Notes: a model not told the origin generated them from the letters alone. A DNA stretch of 64,000 bases from Drechmeria coniospora (GCF_001625195.1 NC_054390.1:8033222-8097221); one strand, 5' to 3'; positions 46,351 to 58,963 are shown, counted from the stretch's first letter. A program made the numbers and translations.

Positions 46351-49110
46351 ACGGCAAAGTGCACGCGTGCAACCCGCAGGCGTTGCGATGCAAAGCTATC
46401 AGTAGACATGAATGTTGATACCGACACCAAGGTCCCGTCGACATTGGACGCTACTGTGATGCACTAGCTTGTTCCCCGAGAGTTCTCAACCTTTTGCCGT
46501 GAGCTGATGAACCCACGTCGTTGGCTCCACGGCAAGGTCCTCCCAGCCGCATCATGTTCGAGCGGCTGCTTACCTGCGAGTATCAACATGTACAGCTGCT
46601 CATCGTACCCGTAGGTGTGTGTCCTTACCCCAGGATCGGCTCGACAAGGCATCCTCGTGCCCGCTGCTCTCCTCCGCTCGGTATCTGATAAGTACGTCCT
46701 TGTGCTCTGCGCATGTCCAAGAACCAGCAGGTGTCCTCGTAATAGCGCTCGATACCTTGCCATCGTACTCGTCGTGCGCCAAGACGCAGCGTCTTCTTGG
46801 CGCCGCGCACGCTGAAAAATCGCATCTGCCATCCGATCCGCAACCGCAGCACGACGGCCTGTCACCGTCACCGTCGGCCCAGTCGGCGGAGGCAAAAGTG
46901 CACCAGAAGCCTTGGCCCCCACCAGTTAAGGTTATGTTGCCTAAGCTTATCCCGTCCCTGGCCAATGAGTCGCTCGCTAGTCCACACCCCCTGGTCCTTG
47001 GCGACCCCCCCGTTCTCCACTCTGTAGCAGGACCTGCGTCCACTCATTTCCTATCATGCGTCGGCGGGAATGGTGAGCAACCGCAGTAGCGCTCATGTAC
47101 ACTCCGGTACAGTGACCCCTTGCATGGCATCATTGGCTATCGTGACGATGTCATTGGCCCACATTTCTTGGCCCACCTGTGCCGATGTTTCCGTCCGCAT
47201 GGTTGGCCGTCTCACTTGTACTCTCTTGTACCGGTACATGTATAAGCAAGCGTACAGCATGCCATCCTGTCGGTTCCTGCGTCAGCATCTAGTATGAGTA
47301 CATGGCCGGTACTTGTACTGGCTTGCCTCCCGAGGCAAATGCTTTCTCGAAGCGTCAGCGAAACGGACGACGACAACCTCATCGCCGGCCATGGACCGCA
47401 ACAACGCCAATGACTTTTCCATGCATCGATGACCGCGACTTTGGCCAGCATGTCGACTCATACCTGCGCAATGTAGGTTTCCTGTACTTACTTCAGTACG
47501 TCCGCACAGGCTGCGCCTTGGCGTCGAGGGACAATGGATCTGCGCCTTCCCTTACAGGGAACGGCCCTGCTCCTTGCCAAGACCTCCGGCGCGGAGGATG
47601 GCTCATGATTCAATCACCCGTCACGTGCCGCTGAAATGCAGGTTTCATCATCCCAGCCGTACCATTGACGATGCATGCTTCATGTGCCTGCACCCGCGCA
47701 CGTGCATGCCCTCTTCCCACCGATTCGGTTTCGGCTCTATGGGGCAAGACAATGTCTGAGCGTTGAACGTCCGAGGTGTGCGTTGCGGCCCGTCGTTGTG
47801 CCAGTCGTCAAAGACTCCGGGATCAAGTAGTACCTGTCCAGGCTCGGTGGCATGGAAATCTCCTCGCGCGGAAACGGAACGTGCTCGATATGCTCATAAA
47901 TAAGTATACGTAGGCATGCTGTATGCCAGCGTACTACTACTGCAAGTACATGTACGTAAGCATCGATACATGTAGCCATACTGTACTTGCTTCTGTACTT
48001 ACTCATAGAAAGTAGCACGTGCAGGTCGGCCTATATCAGCATGAGCAGATATAGGCAGGTATAGGCAGGCATCGAAGTAGAAAAGAAAGTAGGCCTCTCC
48101 ATTTCACCACTCTCCAACTCAGCCTCGGGCTCGACATGTGGATCGTTGGCGACGCAACCAGATCCCCCAAAGACGATGGAATATCATATTGCTCTCTCCA
48201 CCAAGACCTTCTCGCGGAGGCTGTGCTATCGTGCGACGAGGAAGCACAAGATTCGTGCATTTGTGTTTCACCTTGACCGCTTGGCTCGTCACTTGCTTAA
48301 AAATCTTGGCCCGGTTCCGGTCTCGTCGAAGGAAGCAGTCGATGGAACTTGGATCCCTATCGGAGCGAGCATCGTCCTTTTCGTCGTTTTTCATATGCAA
48401 ATGGAAACAGGTCTGGATCTGAGGCTGTGTACGTGTATTTTCCCCAGTGGCGTGATCACTTGGACCTGCCCTGCTGGAGAATGCTTGCTTGTCGGAGAGA
48501 TTGCCTCCAAGACCGCTGGGACGTCTCGGTAATTTGTTGGTGTGACGAGACCTCCCCTCCCTCCCTCGCAGCGCGCAGGACCAAAGGCACCGATCGCGAC
48601 CGGTGCAAGTATGCTCGTAGGCGACATGCCAAACGGAAAGGGGAACGAAATTCCTTCGGTTCAAGCACCCTCTCGTGCATTGGCCGTATTCTGAACCGCA
48701 CCACGCGTCGTCGTTGCCTCCGTTGCCAGATACTTTGATCGTCATCGTATCATTGTATTGACCGTTGTATGGAGACAAGCAGACGATTTTCAAAGTAGTC
48801 TCCAGGTGATTCCATGGTCAAGTCGGCGTGTACCGCACAGCTACTGCGTTGTTGTAATACCTCCAGCTAAGAATACGTCGACCATGCCGACGCTCATGCA
48901 GACCTTGGCCATGCGCAAGATTTAAAGGTAAAAATAGTTTGCCCGAGATGCAGCGTTCAGGATGGGAGGTGCGTCGATTCGGCATGCGACGTTCTGGATT
49001 TTTCCTTCCTCGGCGAGTTGCAAGGCGTCCGGCGAATCTTTGGTGCCGGCCGATGGAGCCAAGAAAGGGTGACGGACCAGCAAGCACCCGCCTGGGCCGA
49101 GCAAGTGTCT

Positions 49111-50070
49111 CTACAGCCAACTGGCGATGAGACCGGTGACCAGGCCGACTCCCGCAAAGGCCAGATTCGGCACCGCCATGGACGCCGGCCCGCTCTCGGG
49201 CTTCACGCCCGTCGCACGAAAGCCGAGGTACCACGACCCAATGTCCGTCAGCTGGCCGCCTTTGTTGAGAAAGGCCGCGTTCGGTCCGACGTTGGCCTTG
49301 TTCGCGCGAAAGGCGCCAAAGTAGGAGTAGCGTCCGATGTAGTCGAGCTTGTCAAAGTAGTCGATGCTTTGGTTGTAAAACTCTTGCGTCGCCGCGAGGT
49401 CCCGGTGCGCGTACGCGTACTCCGTCACCCAGATCTCGGCGCCGGGGAACGCGGCCCTCCGCTCGCCAATGTGCGAGGCCAGCCCTTCAAAGTTGTCGTA
49501 CCAGTGGACGGGGAGAAAGTGCCAGGTGCAGTTCTTCCTTTCGCCGCCGGCGCTGACGAGCTCGGAGCAGTTGGCGAGAAACTGCGTCAGCCAAGGCAAG
49601 CCTCCCCAACCACCGGTGCAGGCCGGGAGCCCCAGCTTGATGCCCATCTTGCCGAGGGGCTCAAAGTTGGCGACCCACGCTTGCGCGGCGTCCCTCGGCG
49701 TCACGTCGCTGCCACCCTGGGCTCGGGGACCATCGGGCTCGTTGAATCCGAAAACGTGCTTGATGCTGGTGCCGTCGTCGACGAGCTTCCTTACCGCATC
49801 GTAGAAGGCGGTATCGTTGCTGTTTTGGCCGATGCCCCACATCATCGGGATGAACTCAAACTCATCCTGGGAGAGGCTAGAGTAGGCTGGCGACGGGAGG
49901 CTCTGGTAGTTGTAGTACCACTTCAGAGCACTCCCCGACTGCGACCACAGCTTGTTGTCCTCGGGGTGGTGGATGTTGGGAGTGAAGCAGAGACCACGCT
50001 TGGATGACGAGTGGGAGCCCAGCACCGCCGGCACCAACAAGAGGCCCACGAGAGACGCAGCGCTGACCAT
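49111..50070 (-). CDS. GH128 endo-beta-1,3-glucanase (Asl1-like), probably GPI-anchored
   Basis: Single exon of 319 residues, start ATG at 50070. The signal peptide is MVSAASLVGLLLVPAVLGS. The core is a TIM-barrel-like glycoside hydrolase of the family GH128 / alkali-sensitive-linkage-protein type: RGLCFTPNIHHPEDNKLW, WYYNYQS, FIPMMWG, VFGFNEPDGPRAQGGS (acid/base Glu in FNEPD), FLPVHWYDNF and IWVTEYAYA (nucleophile Glu), then IGRYSYFGAFR. The C-terminus ends in a hydrophobic segment (NLAFAGVGLVTGLIASWL) after a Ser/Gly/Ala-rich spacer, the usual layout of a GPI-anchor signal. Likely acts on beta-1,3-glucan at the cell surface. Substrate and anchoring are inferred from motifs. Confidence 0.92.
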   Translation of the reverse strand: MVSAASLVGLLLVPAVLGSHSSSKRGLCFTPNIHHPEDNKLWSQSGSALKWYYNYQSLPSPAYSSLSQDEFEFIPMMWGIGQNSNDTAFYDAVRKLVDDGTSIKHVFGFNEPDGPRAQGGSDVTPRDAAQAWVANFEPLGKMGIKLGLPACTGGWGGLPWLTQFLANCSELVSAGGERKNCTWHFLPVHWYDNFEGLASHIGERRAAFPGAEIWVTEYAYAHRDLAATQEFYNQSIDYFDKLDYIGRYSYFGAFRANKANVGPNAAFLNKGGQLTDIGSWYLGFRATGVKPESGPASMAVPNLAFAGVGLVTGLIASWL

Positions 50071-51887
50071 GGCGAATTGCGGCCGGGAGGATGCCGAGCG
50101 AGGAGGGCCGAGGGACGAGCGGCAAACGGCGGTGATGAAGTGGAAGATTGCTTTTCCTTGCCGTGAGGATGAGGCACAAAGGCGAACGTGTGTCTATGCG
50201 AGTTCTGCAAGTACGTTTAGGTGTACAAGTAAGTAAGCGTTGTGGCTCCCGAGTTGAATGCAACGTCGAATTGGCCCAACGTCGTATTGGCATTTGCAAG
50301 GAGTATTGAATTGCCTATGCAGCCGACGGATCTCCTCAAGGTGGGCCCATCAAGGCAGACAGCCCGTCAGCAAGAGGAGAGACTTGGAGGACAACAGGAG
50401 ACTGCAGAATGCAGAACCGATCCTGCGTATGGTGCAGGATGCGAGTCGACAGCGATGGGAAAACGACACGAGACGAGATATGTTGAACTGATCACCTTCT
50501 CGAGAGCATGGTTTGAGGGCACGGCGAGAATCGGGTCCCATGAGCGCATCGCGGTCGAGATTTGTACTCTTCTGGAGAATGAGCGACCTGGATAGCATTC
50601 GGGCCGCGCCGAAGTTGGTATACGAGTTTTAGGGGCGTTGCGAGGAAAAGAAAGGAAAGGGGGAACAATAAAAGAGAGACAGGGCGTGACCAGACGGCAT
50701 CTCGTCGGACAGTCTTGTCCGTCGCACCAGCTCGGCAAGGCCACAGCGGCTCCGGCGACCGAATCGATCATCCATCTGCTACGTACTCCGCCGATTCATG
50801 GATGACAAAGGCGTATGATCGAGTAGGCGTGTGCGTCGACGAGCATATGCCTGCATAACATGAGCATTGACAGGGACAGGGACACAGGTGGACGGATGGA
50901 TGCATGGTCCCGACAGATGGCATTCCGGGGCCGAGGACGTCCCCAAGACGGGACCGGGGGGGCGAGAATCGATGGTTCATGGGTAGTGGGCGGTCCGTCT
51001 CTCCGACGCCGATGTCTGACCTGGGGACTCGCTTATTCGGTATTGGAAGTGCGACGATATATATGCGGGAGGGTGATTCGGCACACGTATGAGGGGTCGA
51101 CGTGGTTCATTCGATCATTCTAGAACACGTATTGTCGGATCAAGCCGGCCCGGATACAGCTTGGTCGTCGAGTTGATGGACAACCACCAGGTAACCACTG
51201 TACTAGTAGGTGAGTAGGTATTGCTACTAGGTAATATGAATGTCTAGTAATTACAGGAGTCAATGTAGAGAGAGGTCACAGCACTCCGTAGACAGGTGCA
51301 TTTGAAGTACATTTGAAGTACATTTGATAAGTGCAAGTGCAAATAAGCTAGTACATAGGTAGCTAAGACGTATTAGTTGTACTCGACATGAACCGACAAC
51401 AATGTACACCCAAGTACAACTGAAGCACTGCAGTCTACGAGTAGTACGAGTACCTTACGACAAATACATGCCTAGTACATACTCCGTACTGTATCTGGCA
51501 ATTACTTGCAGTATTGTAGGTAGACCAAATACACCTCCATTGCGCACGGTAGGTACGTAAGAGTACTTGGTCCGGCACGCCAAGATACATCAGAGTACTT
51601 CAAACAAGTAAGTACACACCAAGTAAAAAAATTGTTGTGCCGGTTGCTACAGCACATTTGCCTCGGCTGGAGCCCATAAGAAGCGCTAAACCCAGGACGT
51701 GGTCGAGCAAGGGCACCTCGGCACGCTGGAGTGACCAAGCAACGTGGATGCCGCCTTCGGCCAACGCCATGACATCAATCCTTCCCCTACACGCACACTT
51801 CCTATCCTGCCAACGCTGTCGACGCCGCCAATCCGTCTGCCGCCTACGCATCATTGCATCGACAGGGCATCAATAGCAACAACCACC
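50071..51887. other. Divergent promoter region (GH128 / thiolase)
   Basis: Shared upstream DNA of two divergent genes. GTAC-rich and AT-richer DNA spans 51120-51650, with a GAAGTACATTT repeat near 51303-51330. No gene seen. Confidence 0.6.
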
Positions 51888-53412
51888 ATGGCCGTCGAAC
51901 GCATCGGTTCCATCCTGAGGCACTTGGCGCCGGGCTCGTCGCTGAGCAGCATGTACGAAGCGGCCGGTCCCCTCGACGTCGGTGTGCATGTCCTGCAGTC
52001 CAGCTAACATCTGGCCAGTCAGTCCAAGAATGCCGGCGATGTCGTCATCACCCTCGCCATCCGGACACCCCTGACCAAGGCCAAAAAGGGCGGCTTCAAG
52101 GACACGAGTCTCGAGTACCTCGTCTACGCCCTGCTCAAGGAGGTCAATCACCGCAGCAACCTCGACCCGGCCCTCGTCGAGGACATTGCTCTCGGAAACG
52201 TAAGCCCCCCCCCCCCCCCCCCCCCCAGACACTCGTCCATGCGCCCGCCACGCGTCGTTGGAGCGTTAAAGCCTAACCATCCGGTCACGACAGGTCTCGG
52301 ATGGCAAAGCGGCCTACAAGCTCCGAGCGGCCGCCCTCGCCGCCGGGTTTCCCAACACAGCCGGCGCCTACTCGGTCGACCGATTCTGCTCCTCGGGCCT
52401 CAAGGCGACGGCCGACATCGCCCACGCCATCGCCAACAACTCGATCCAGGTCGGCATCGCCATTGGAGCCGAGAGCATGACGGCCGGCGGCGACCGGCCC
52501 GACAAGCCGTTGGACGAGGCCGTCCTCGGCGCCAGCCAGGAGGCCGCCGACTGCATGGAGCCGATGGGGTGGACGAGCGAAAACGTCAGCCGCGACTTTG
52601 ACATCACGAGGGAGGAAATGGACAGGTACGCGGCCGAGAGCTTCCTGAGGGCGGAAAATGCACAAAAGGCGGGCTACTTTGACGACGAGATTGTGCCCAT
52701 CACGACCAAGATCAAGGGGCCCGATGGCGAATGGACGACGGCGACGCTCACAAAGGATGAGGGCATCCGACCCGGCACGACGGCCGAGAAACTGGCCAAG
52801 ATCCGCGCCGCCTTTCCCCAGTGGGGTCAAACGACGACGGGCGGCAACGCCAGTCAGGTGACGGACGGAGGTGAGTCCCGCATCCACGCCGCACGCTTCC
52901 TCGCGTCGGTCGCCTTTGTTCGGGAGGCCGACGATACGAGGTGGCATGGGTAGGCATCGAAGCCCGCTGACGGTTCGTACCTAGCGGCGGCCCTCCTTCT
53001 CATGAAGCGATCCATGGCCGTCAAGCTCGGACAGCCCGTGCTCGCCAAATACGTCGGCTCGACCGTCGCCGGCCTCGCACCCCGCATCATGGGCATCGGG
53101 CCGAGCATCGCCATCCCGAAGCTGCTCTCGGCGTGGAACATATCACTCGCCGACGTTGACGTGGTGGAAATCAACGAAGCCTTCGCTTCCATGGCCGTCT
53201 ACTGCCGCGACAAGCTCGGGCTCGACTGGGCCAAGATGAACCCGCGGGGTGGTGCCATCGCCCTGGGCCACCCGCTCGGAGCCACGGGCGCCCGCCAGGT
53301 CGTCACGGGCCTGAGCGAGCTGCGGAGGACGAAGAAGAAGATGCTGCTGGTCAGCATGTGCATCGGCACGGGCCAGGGCATGGCGGGCTTGTTTGTGAAT
53401 GAGATGGTGTGA
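51888..53412 (+). CDS. POT1: 3-ketoacyl-CoA thiolase, peroxisomal (PTS2)
   Basis: Catalyses the thiolytic last step of peroxisomal beta-oxidation. Exons are 51888-51977, 52023-52199, 52294-52870 and 52985-53412 (423 residues, normal for the family). Introns are 45, 94 and 114 bp; the second starts GTAAG followed by 22 consecutive C. The N-terminus MAVERIGSILRHLAPG contains RIGSILRHL, a perfect match to the PTS2 pattern R-[LVI]-x2-[LVI]-[LSGA]-x-[HQ]-[LA], so import via Pex7 is expected. Catalytic features: VDRFCSSGLKA (acyl-accepting Cys at about residue 121), EINEAFASMA, GHPLGATGARQV (His) and SMCIGTGQGMAGLF (second Cys). AIRTPLTKAKKGGFKDT and GNVSDGKAAYKLRAAALAAG are the usual early motifs. 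Assignment is very secure. Confidence 0.95.
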
Positions 53413-54632
53413 TGCGTCTTGCCTCTCGTCTCCTCCACCCGCCCTGCACGAAACGACGAGAGCGGGCGGCCGAGGAATGAGCCGACGACGGGAACGGACA
53501 GCGGCCCTGGTGGAAGCGTTCCGATGGCAACGGTCAGCCACCATTTTCGACGGAGCCCGCTGCCGTCGCGGGCGTGCTCGGCCCAAGCGAGACGGGAGAG
53601 AGCAGGTCGGTTGGCCATTCACCCGCCATGACGGCACCTCGGCTTCTCGGGACGACGGATCATGGGATGGCCACCAACCAGGTTTCGGCACGCTTTGATT
53701 TCCAACACCTATTACCGTCATTGTTCCTGCTACCGACCATGGATGGCCATGTGTGCATGACCGCGTGCGTGGCCGGTGCTGGCCGATATGCTGTGCGACC
53801 ACATCTCGACCCGAATCGAGGTCGCGGCATCATGGAGTGTGACCTCGACATGGCCGGATTCCCTGGCCCGCAAACACCCTTGCCCCCGTGCGGGAGGACA
53901 GCCCGGAGGCTTCGCAACTGCTTGTGACGCCGTCCTGCATGTCGATGTCGACGAAGCTGGTTCGACAATCATCATCACCATCAGCGGCGGCGGGAAGGAA
54001 AAAAAGACGTGTTGACATGTCGCACGTTCCCCAAGAACCAAACCCCCCCAACTGAACGCATGACCCGCCAAGTATTGCCTAGAACACACTAGCCGCCACT
54101 AGCGCCTCCGTCTCCGTGCCGCGGCCCGGGATCAGAGACCCGATTTCTCCGTACCTGCCCTCTCTCGTGCCACCTGCTCCGGCTTGTACAGGTACAATAT
54201 TAGTACATGGTACGGAGTACAGTTCGGATCAGGTGTACCTACAAGCACACCGACACTTGCACCTGCAGCACTTGTACAGTACAATCACGAATTCCATGCA
54301 AAGAATACACGGCAAGTACACCTACATGAGCGCTACGAAATCAACTACGAAATCCACTGCAAAATCCACTACAAAAATCCGCTACAAAAATCCACTTCAT
54401 AATAACTACCCCTCGAAATCCACCTCGAAATACACGATACTTGTACCTCGCGATACTTGGACTAACTCATCATTCATTACCTGTCCTTTTGCGTTTCAAC
54501 CACCGCAACCGCAACCACCCTGCGATCCCATTCCCTGCCTCTCCCTTCCTTACGCCCGCCCTCCTCGCCTCGAGCCTCGAGCCTCTCCCTCCTCGCACCC
54601 GATGCCTGCAAGACGAAGACGGCCGCTTCAAC
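53413..54632. other. Spacer between thiolase and SulP transporter
   Basis: GC-rich 3' flank to about 54150, then a GTAC-bearing stretch, then an imperfect 12-15-bp repeat at 54335-54432 with units like CTACGAAATCCA/CTACAAAAATCC. A pyrimidine-rich leader precedes the transporter start. No gene seen. Confidence 0.6.
54335..54432. repeat. Imperfect tandem repeat (ACTACAAAATCC-type units)
   Basis: Seven or so degenerate units of ACTACGAAATCC, ACTGCAAAATCC and ACTACAAAAATCC in the upstream region of the SulP gene. Confidence 0.75.
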
Positions 54633-57244
54633 ATGTCGTCGGGACAAGCCTCGCACAGTCGTGAGAACTCGGGTCTCACCGATCATCGGCCTCTGCAACC
54701 GAGCAACCTGCGGCGGAGCCAGACGGTCTCGAGCCGAAACGTCGGTCTCGGCCCCGGCGGCCACGACAGCGAGCCCTCGTCCCGACCCCCTTCGTCGCCG
54801 CGCTCCGGCAACGGCACGCGTCTCAGTCCCGCCGCCGCCGTCGAGTCGACGCCGCTGCTTCAACGCGACGAGCTGCCCCGACCCCTCCGCACGCACGTCT
54901 CGTCGGCCCACCCGGGCATATGCCAGCATGGAACCTTCAGCCCGAGACCGGACAGTCCCGCCGCCGGCTCGGGGCCGCAGGAAGACTACCTCGACGGCAG
55001 CGACACGGCCTGGTCCGAGGCCCCCTCGGGCGGCCTCGACAGCGCCATCTCTAGCTTCGTCGGCACCGACGACTGGAAAAGGTGGCTCAAGAGGAGGATC
55101 AAGTCGAAAAAGGTCGACCACAGCATCGAGCTGGCCCAGCGAGCCGGCTTCCGCTTCACGCCCATGATGTGCGCGCGAACCCTCGGTCCCCTTCCCGCGC
55201 GGGTGACGCATGGCTGACGGGCGACGTGACGTGATCTAGGTACCTCGCCTACTACATCCCCTTCTTCAACTGGATCACCCAGTACCGCGTCTCCTTTGTC
55301 AAGGGCGACGTCATCGCCGCCCTCACCATGGCCTCCTTCTACCTCCCCATGGCCCTCTCGCTCGCCGCCAACCTCGCCCACGTGCCGCCCATCCACGGCC
55401 TCTACTCCTTCGTCTTCAACCCCTTCATCTACGCCATCCTAGGCTCGTGCCCGCAGATGGTCGTCGGACCCGAGGCCGCCGGCTCCCTTCTCGTCGGCAC
55501 CGTCGTCCAGCAGAGCGTCGACTCCGGTGCCGACGGCGAGGACGACGGTCTGCTCCACGGCCAGATATGCGGTGTCGTCGCCGGCATGGCGGGTGCCATG
55601 GTCCTCATCGCCGGGCTCGTAAGACTGGGCTTTCTCGACAGCGTGCTGAGCAAGCCCTTCCTGCGCGGCTTCATCAGCGCCATCGGTTTCGTCATCGCCG
55701 TCGACCAGCTCATCCCCGAGCTCGGGCTTGTCGAGCTCGCCGAGGAGCAGGGCGTGAGCCACGGCAGCAGCGTCGACAAGATCATGTTCATGGTGGCGAA
55801 TGCCGGCAAGATGCACCGATTGACCTTTGCCATCGCCGCCATCAGCTTTGTCGTCATCATGATCTGCCGGTGAGAATCCCGCGTCGCGTCTTGCGAATCC
55901 CTCGGCCGTCGTAGCGCGAGCTGACGCCGTGTCCAGCGAGCTCAAGAGGCGGCTCGAGGGCAGGTTTCCCTCGGTCGCCTTCATCCCCGATCGCTTCATC
56001 GTCGTCGTCGCCTCGGCCATTCTTTGCGCCCACTTCCGATGGGATAAGCACGGAGTGGCCATCCTCGGCACCGTTCAGTCCGCCACGGGCAACCTCTTTG
56101 CCTTTCGCTGGCCCCTGCAGCTCGCGCACATGCGTCACATCCGCGCCGCCATGTCCACGTCCTTTCTCATCGCCCTCCTCGGCTTCTTCGAGTCCTCCGT
56201 CGCCGCCAAGAGCCTCGGCGGCACCGGTGCCATTCAGGGCGTCGAGCTGAGCGCCAACCGCGAGATGATCGCCCTCGGCGTCGCCAACCTCGTCGGCGCG
56301 AGCTTCATGAGTTTGCCGGCCTTTGGCGGCTACGGGAGGAGCAAGGTGAACAAGAGCACGGGCGGCAAGACGCCCATGAGCTCCATCTTCCTCAGCCTCA
56401 TCTCCCTGCTGTCCGTCATCTTCCTGCTGCCCCACTTCTACTTCCTCCCGGTACGTTGCCCGCACGCGCACCCGCCGACGAACGGGCGCGGATTTCCTAA
56501 TGACGCTCGCAGAAGCCGGTGCTGTCGTCGATGATCTCGGTCGTCGCCTGGTCGCTGATAGAGGAGGCGCCGCACGACATTGCCTTTTTCGTGCACATCC
56601 GCGGCTGGAGGGAGCTTCTCCTCATGGCCATCATCTTTCTCTCCACCATCTTTTACTCCCTCACCTTGGGCATGGCCCTCGGCGTCGGCATCTCCATCCT
56701 GCTCGTCATCAAGCACAGCACGAGACCGAGGATCCAGATTCTCGGTCGCATCCCGGGCACGAACCGGTTCGAAAACGCCGAGTCGGACCACCCGAGTCTC
56801 GAGTTCATCGAGGGGTGCCTGATTGTCAAGATTCCCGAGCCGCTGACGTTTGCCAACACGGGCGAGCTCAAATCGCGACTGCGGAGGCTCGAGCTCTACG
56901 GCACTTCGCAGGCCCACCCGGCGCTGCCCCGGATCCGCAGCCACGAGTCGAATCGGAACATCATCTTCGACATCCACGGCGTCACCTCCATGGACGGGTC
57001 GGGAACCCAGGTGCTCGAGGAGATCGTGCGCGACTACAGGCAGCGAGGCGTCCGCGTCTTCTTCTCGCGGCCACCGAGCCGGCGGGACCATTCCGTGTGG
57101 AAGCTCATGGAACGAAGCGGCATCGTCGCCCTCTGCGGGGGCGAGTCGCACTTTGTCATGGACGTCGAGGAGGCGCTGCGCTGGACGGAATACGAAGAAA
57201 GCATCGGCATGGGAAGCGTGAGCAGTCTACGCGAGGACTCATGA
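54633..57244 (+). CDS. SulP/SLC26 family anion transporter with C-terminal STAS domain
   Basis: Membrane transporter of 803 residues. Exons are 54633-55168, 55240-55869, 55937-56450 and 56513-57244; introns are 71, 67 and 62 bp. A Ser/Pro-rich cytoplasmic N-terminus (about 170 residues, with a basic WKRWLKRRIKSKK patch) precedes TPMMYLAYYIPFFNWITQYR, which intron 1 splits inside Met. Membrane segments follow: VKGDVIAALTMASFYLPMALSLA (the SulP signature position), MVVGPEAAGSLLVGT, GFISAIGFVIAVDQLIP, and later AAKSLGG, LPAFGGYGRSKVNKSTGGKTPMSS and LTLGMALGVGISILLVI. The last about 170 residues form a STAS domain (IIFDIHGVTSMDGSGTQVLEEI). The long N-terminus places it with the vacuolar/intracellular fungal SulP branch rather than classical high-affinity sulfate permeases. 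Substrate unknown. Confidence 0.9.
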
Positions 57245-58064
57245 TGCGTCGACGAGGCGGGTTCGGCGCCTGGACGGGTTCGGCGCCTGGAAGCGTTCCT
57301 TTTCTACGAGCCATGCCGATTCGAGAGTCGCTCGAGCGGTCTGGCGGTGGTATTTTTGACGGGAGGCGCTGGGTCGGGCCGAGGAAGGGGATGGAACCAT
57401 CGATCGCATCGTGCTTCATGGGTAGAGCCAAACGCTAGACACAACATACCCCATCTCATCATGATGGGACCAGCGTATCTGATTGCACCATGCACCTACA
57501 AGTAGGGAATCCTGGGCTCGCAGTTGCCTGGGTCCCATTCCCGCCGTCAATGCTTGCCAATCTCCCTGTTGTCCACGGCACAACGGGCATCACGATGACC
57601 GGTTTGACCGAATGGGACGGAGACGAACATGGATTGTGGACGCTGACTAAGCACTGCGTGGCAGAAGTTATTCGACTCCCACGCATAATGCAAGGCTGCA
57701 TGCCGATGCACGTGTCGTCGTTGACCATGGCCAACCTCTCGGCCACCGATCAAGGCGAAGGACATGGTTCGCCTCATCAACGATTCGACATGATGAAAAC
57801 TTCCTATTCTCGTGTCCGGCATCGTCATGTGCAATCGCACCGGGAGCGGTGTGGAGATTCCTATCGGGGTATCGCGTGGCAGCCTTTGTGTCCCGTTCTC
57901 GCGACGAGAGCGACCCTCGGAGGCTACTGGCTAGCGCTTCACGCGGGGCCTCCTTTCCCCCCCGTTATCGATGCCCTGCCGCATAGTCATGGCGGTCTCG
58001 GCACTACCCATTCAAGGCAGAAAGCAGCTTGCTGGCGTGGCGCAAAATCCTCACGGCGCCGAAA
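57245..58064. other. Convergent intergenic region; open frame 57490-58068 noted
   Basis: Lies between the SulP stop and the 3' end of the PLP enzyme. A 192-codon plus-strand frame (57490-58068, ATG start, few rare codons) is open here and would overlap the neighbouring gene's last codons by a few bases. I recognise no domain, and the composition is ordinary, so I do not call it as a gene. Confidence 0.45.
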
Positions 58065-58963
58065 TTAGTTTGCATCACCCTTTCTCAGATCGATGACGGC
58101 ATGGCGAAATCCTCCGACGCCGTTGCTGATCCAACAGTGTTCCCCATCGACCAAGGAATCGACGAGTACAACCTCCTCGACGGCCAGGCCCCTGCTCGCA
58201 ATTCGTGTCAGCCGGCTCGTCGCAAGGAAGGGGGTGCGGCGGGGCATAGTCACCTTTGAAGGGCCCAGCGCCTCGACGTGCCGTCCTGGCCGCCGCTGCC
58301 CTCGTTCCAGTCAAACTCGGGGGCGACGGGGGGCGTGACCCAACGTCCGCGGCGCCAGAAGTAGGGTGCCGTCGTGCTGCCTTCCATGACGGCGAGGCCG
58401 TCCTCGTTGATCATCAAGACTTCCTTGAGGTCCTTGGGACCGATGCCGGCCCTCTCGCGGGCCGCGTCGTACATGGCTCTCCGCGTCGTCTTGTAGTGGG
58501 TGAATTCGGAGCGAGCGACGCGACCGTCGTCGACGACGAGGGTGACGGTCGGCAAGGGATCGGGATCGTTGCCGGCGGCGGGCGCCCCGGGGGGCGGGAG
58601 ACGTTTGGGAAGCAGGTTTTCCAAGGGCACGTCGGGCGTGTGAAACTTGTGAAAACTGATGCTGCCGTCGGCGTTGACAACGATCCTCACCCGCAGCGGC
58701 TTCGTCTCGTACTCGCCGACGGACTCGAGGGCCATCTTGGCGAGGGTCGAGAGGCCCTCCTTGCCGGAGAAGAACTCGATGGCCTCGTTCCACTTCCAGT
58801 GAGTGGCGGCTCGCAGGATGCGGTCTCGGTGATAGTCCAGCATGTAAAAGGGAGATTCCTGCTCGAAATTCCACCCCGCGTGACGGAGGTCACCAGAGGG
58901 GACCCCCTTGAGGCGAACATCGTACCGAATGGAGGTGAAGAGGGAAAAGTCGGCGTCGGCCAT
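58065..58963 (-). CDS. Class IV PLP-dependent enzyme, aminodeoxychorismate-lyase-like
   Basis: Fold-type IV PLP enzyme (BCAT/ADC-lyase superfamily) of 278 residues. ATG at 58963 gives MADADFSLFTSIRYD. Exon 1 is 58963-58254, the intron 58253-58192 (62 bp, GTGACT donor, GCTGACAC branch, GAGCAG acceptor), and exon 2 58191-58065. The junction restores RRWALQ|RGLAVEEVVLVDSLVDGEHCWISNG. Supporting motifs are PFYMLDYHRDRILRAA, HYKTTRRAMYDAARERAG (the Lys is the likely PLP lysine), LMINEDGLAVMEGSTTAPYFWRRGRWVTPP, and the terminal DGEHCWISNGVGGFRHA, in the expected family order. Yeast Abz2 in this family makes p-aminobenzoate for folate. Fungal homologues of this size are often annotated only as class IV aminotransferases, so lyase activity is inferred, not shown. 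Confidence 0.87.

Larger units (their letters stand above)
45360..49110. other. Spacer between ENA ATPase promoter and GH128 gene 3' end
   Basis: The first 600 bases are probably the ENA promoter and leader and contain a GGAAGT hexanucleotide repeat. Further right are a perfect triple 10-bp repeat at 46321-46350, short GTAC-rich patches (46200-46320, 47220-47320, 47900-48010), and open frames at 46464-47089 and 48119-48793 with no recognisable domain. I call no gene here. Confidence 0.5.
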
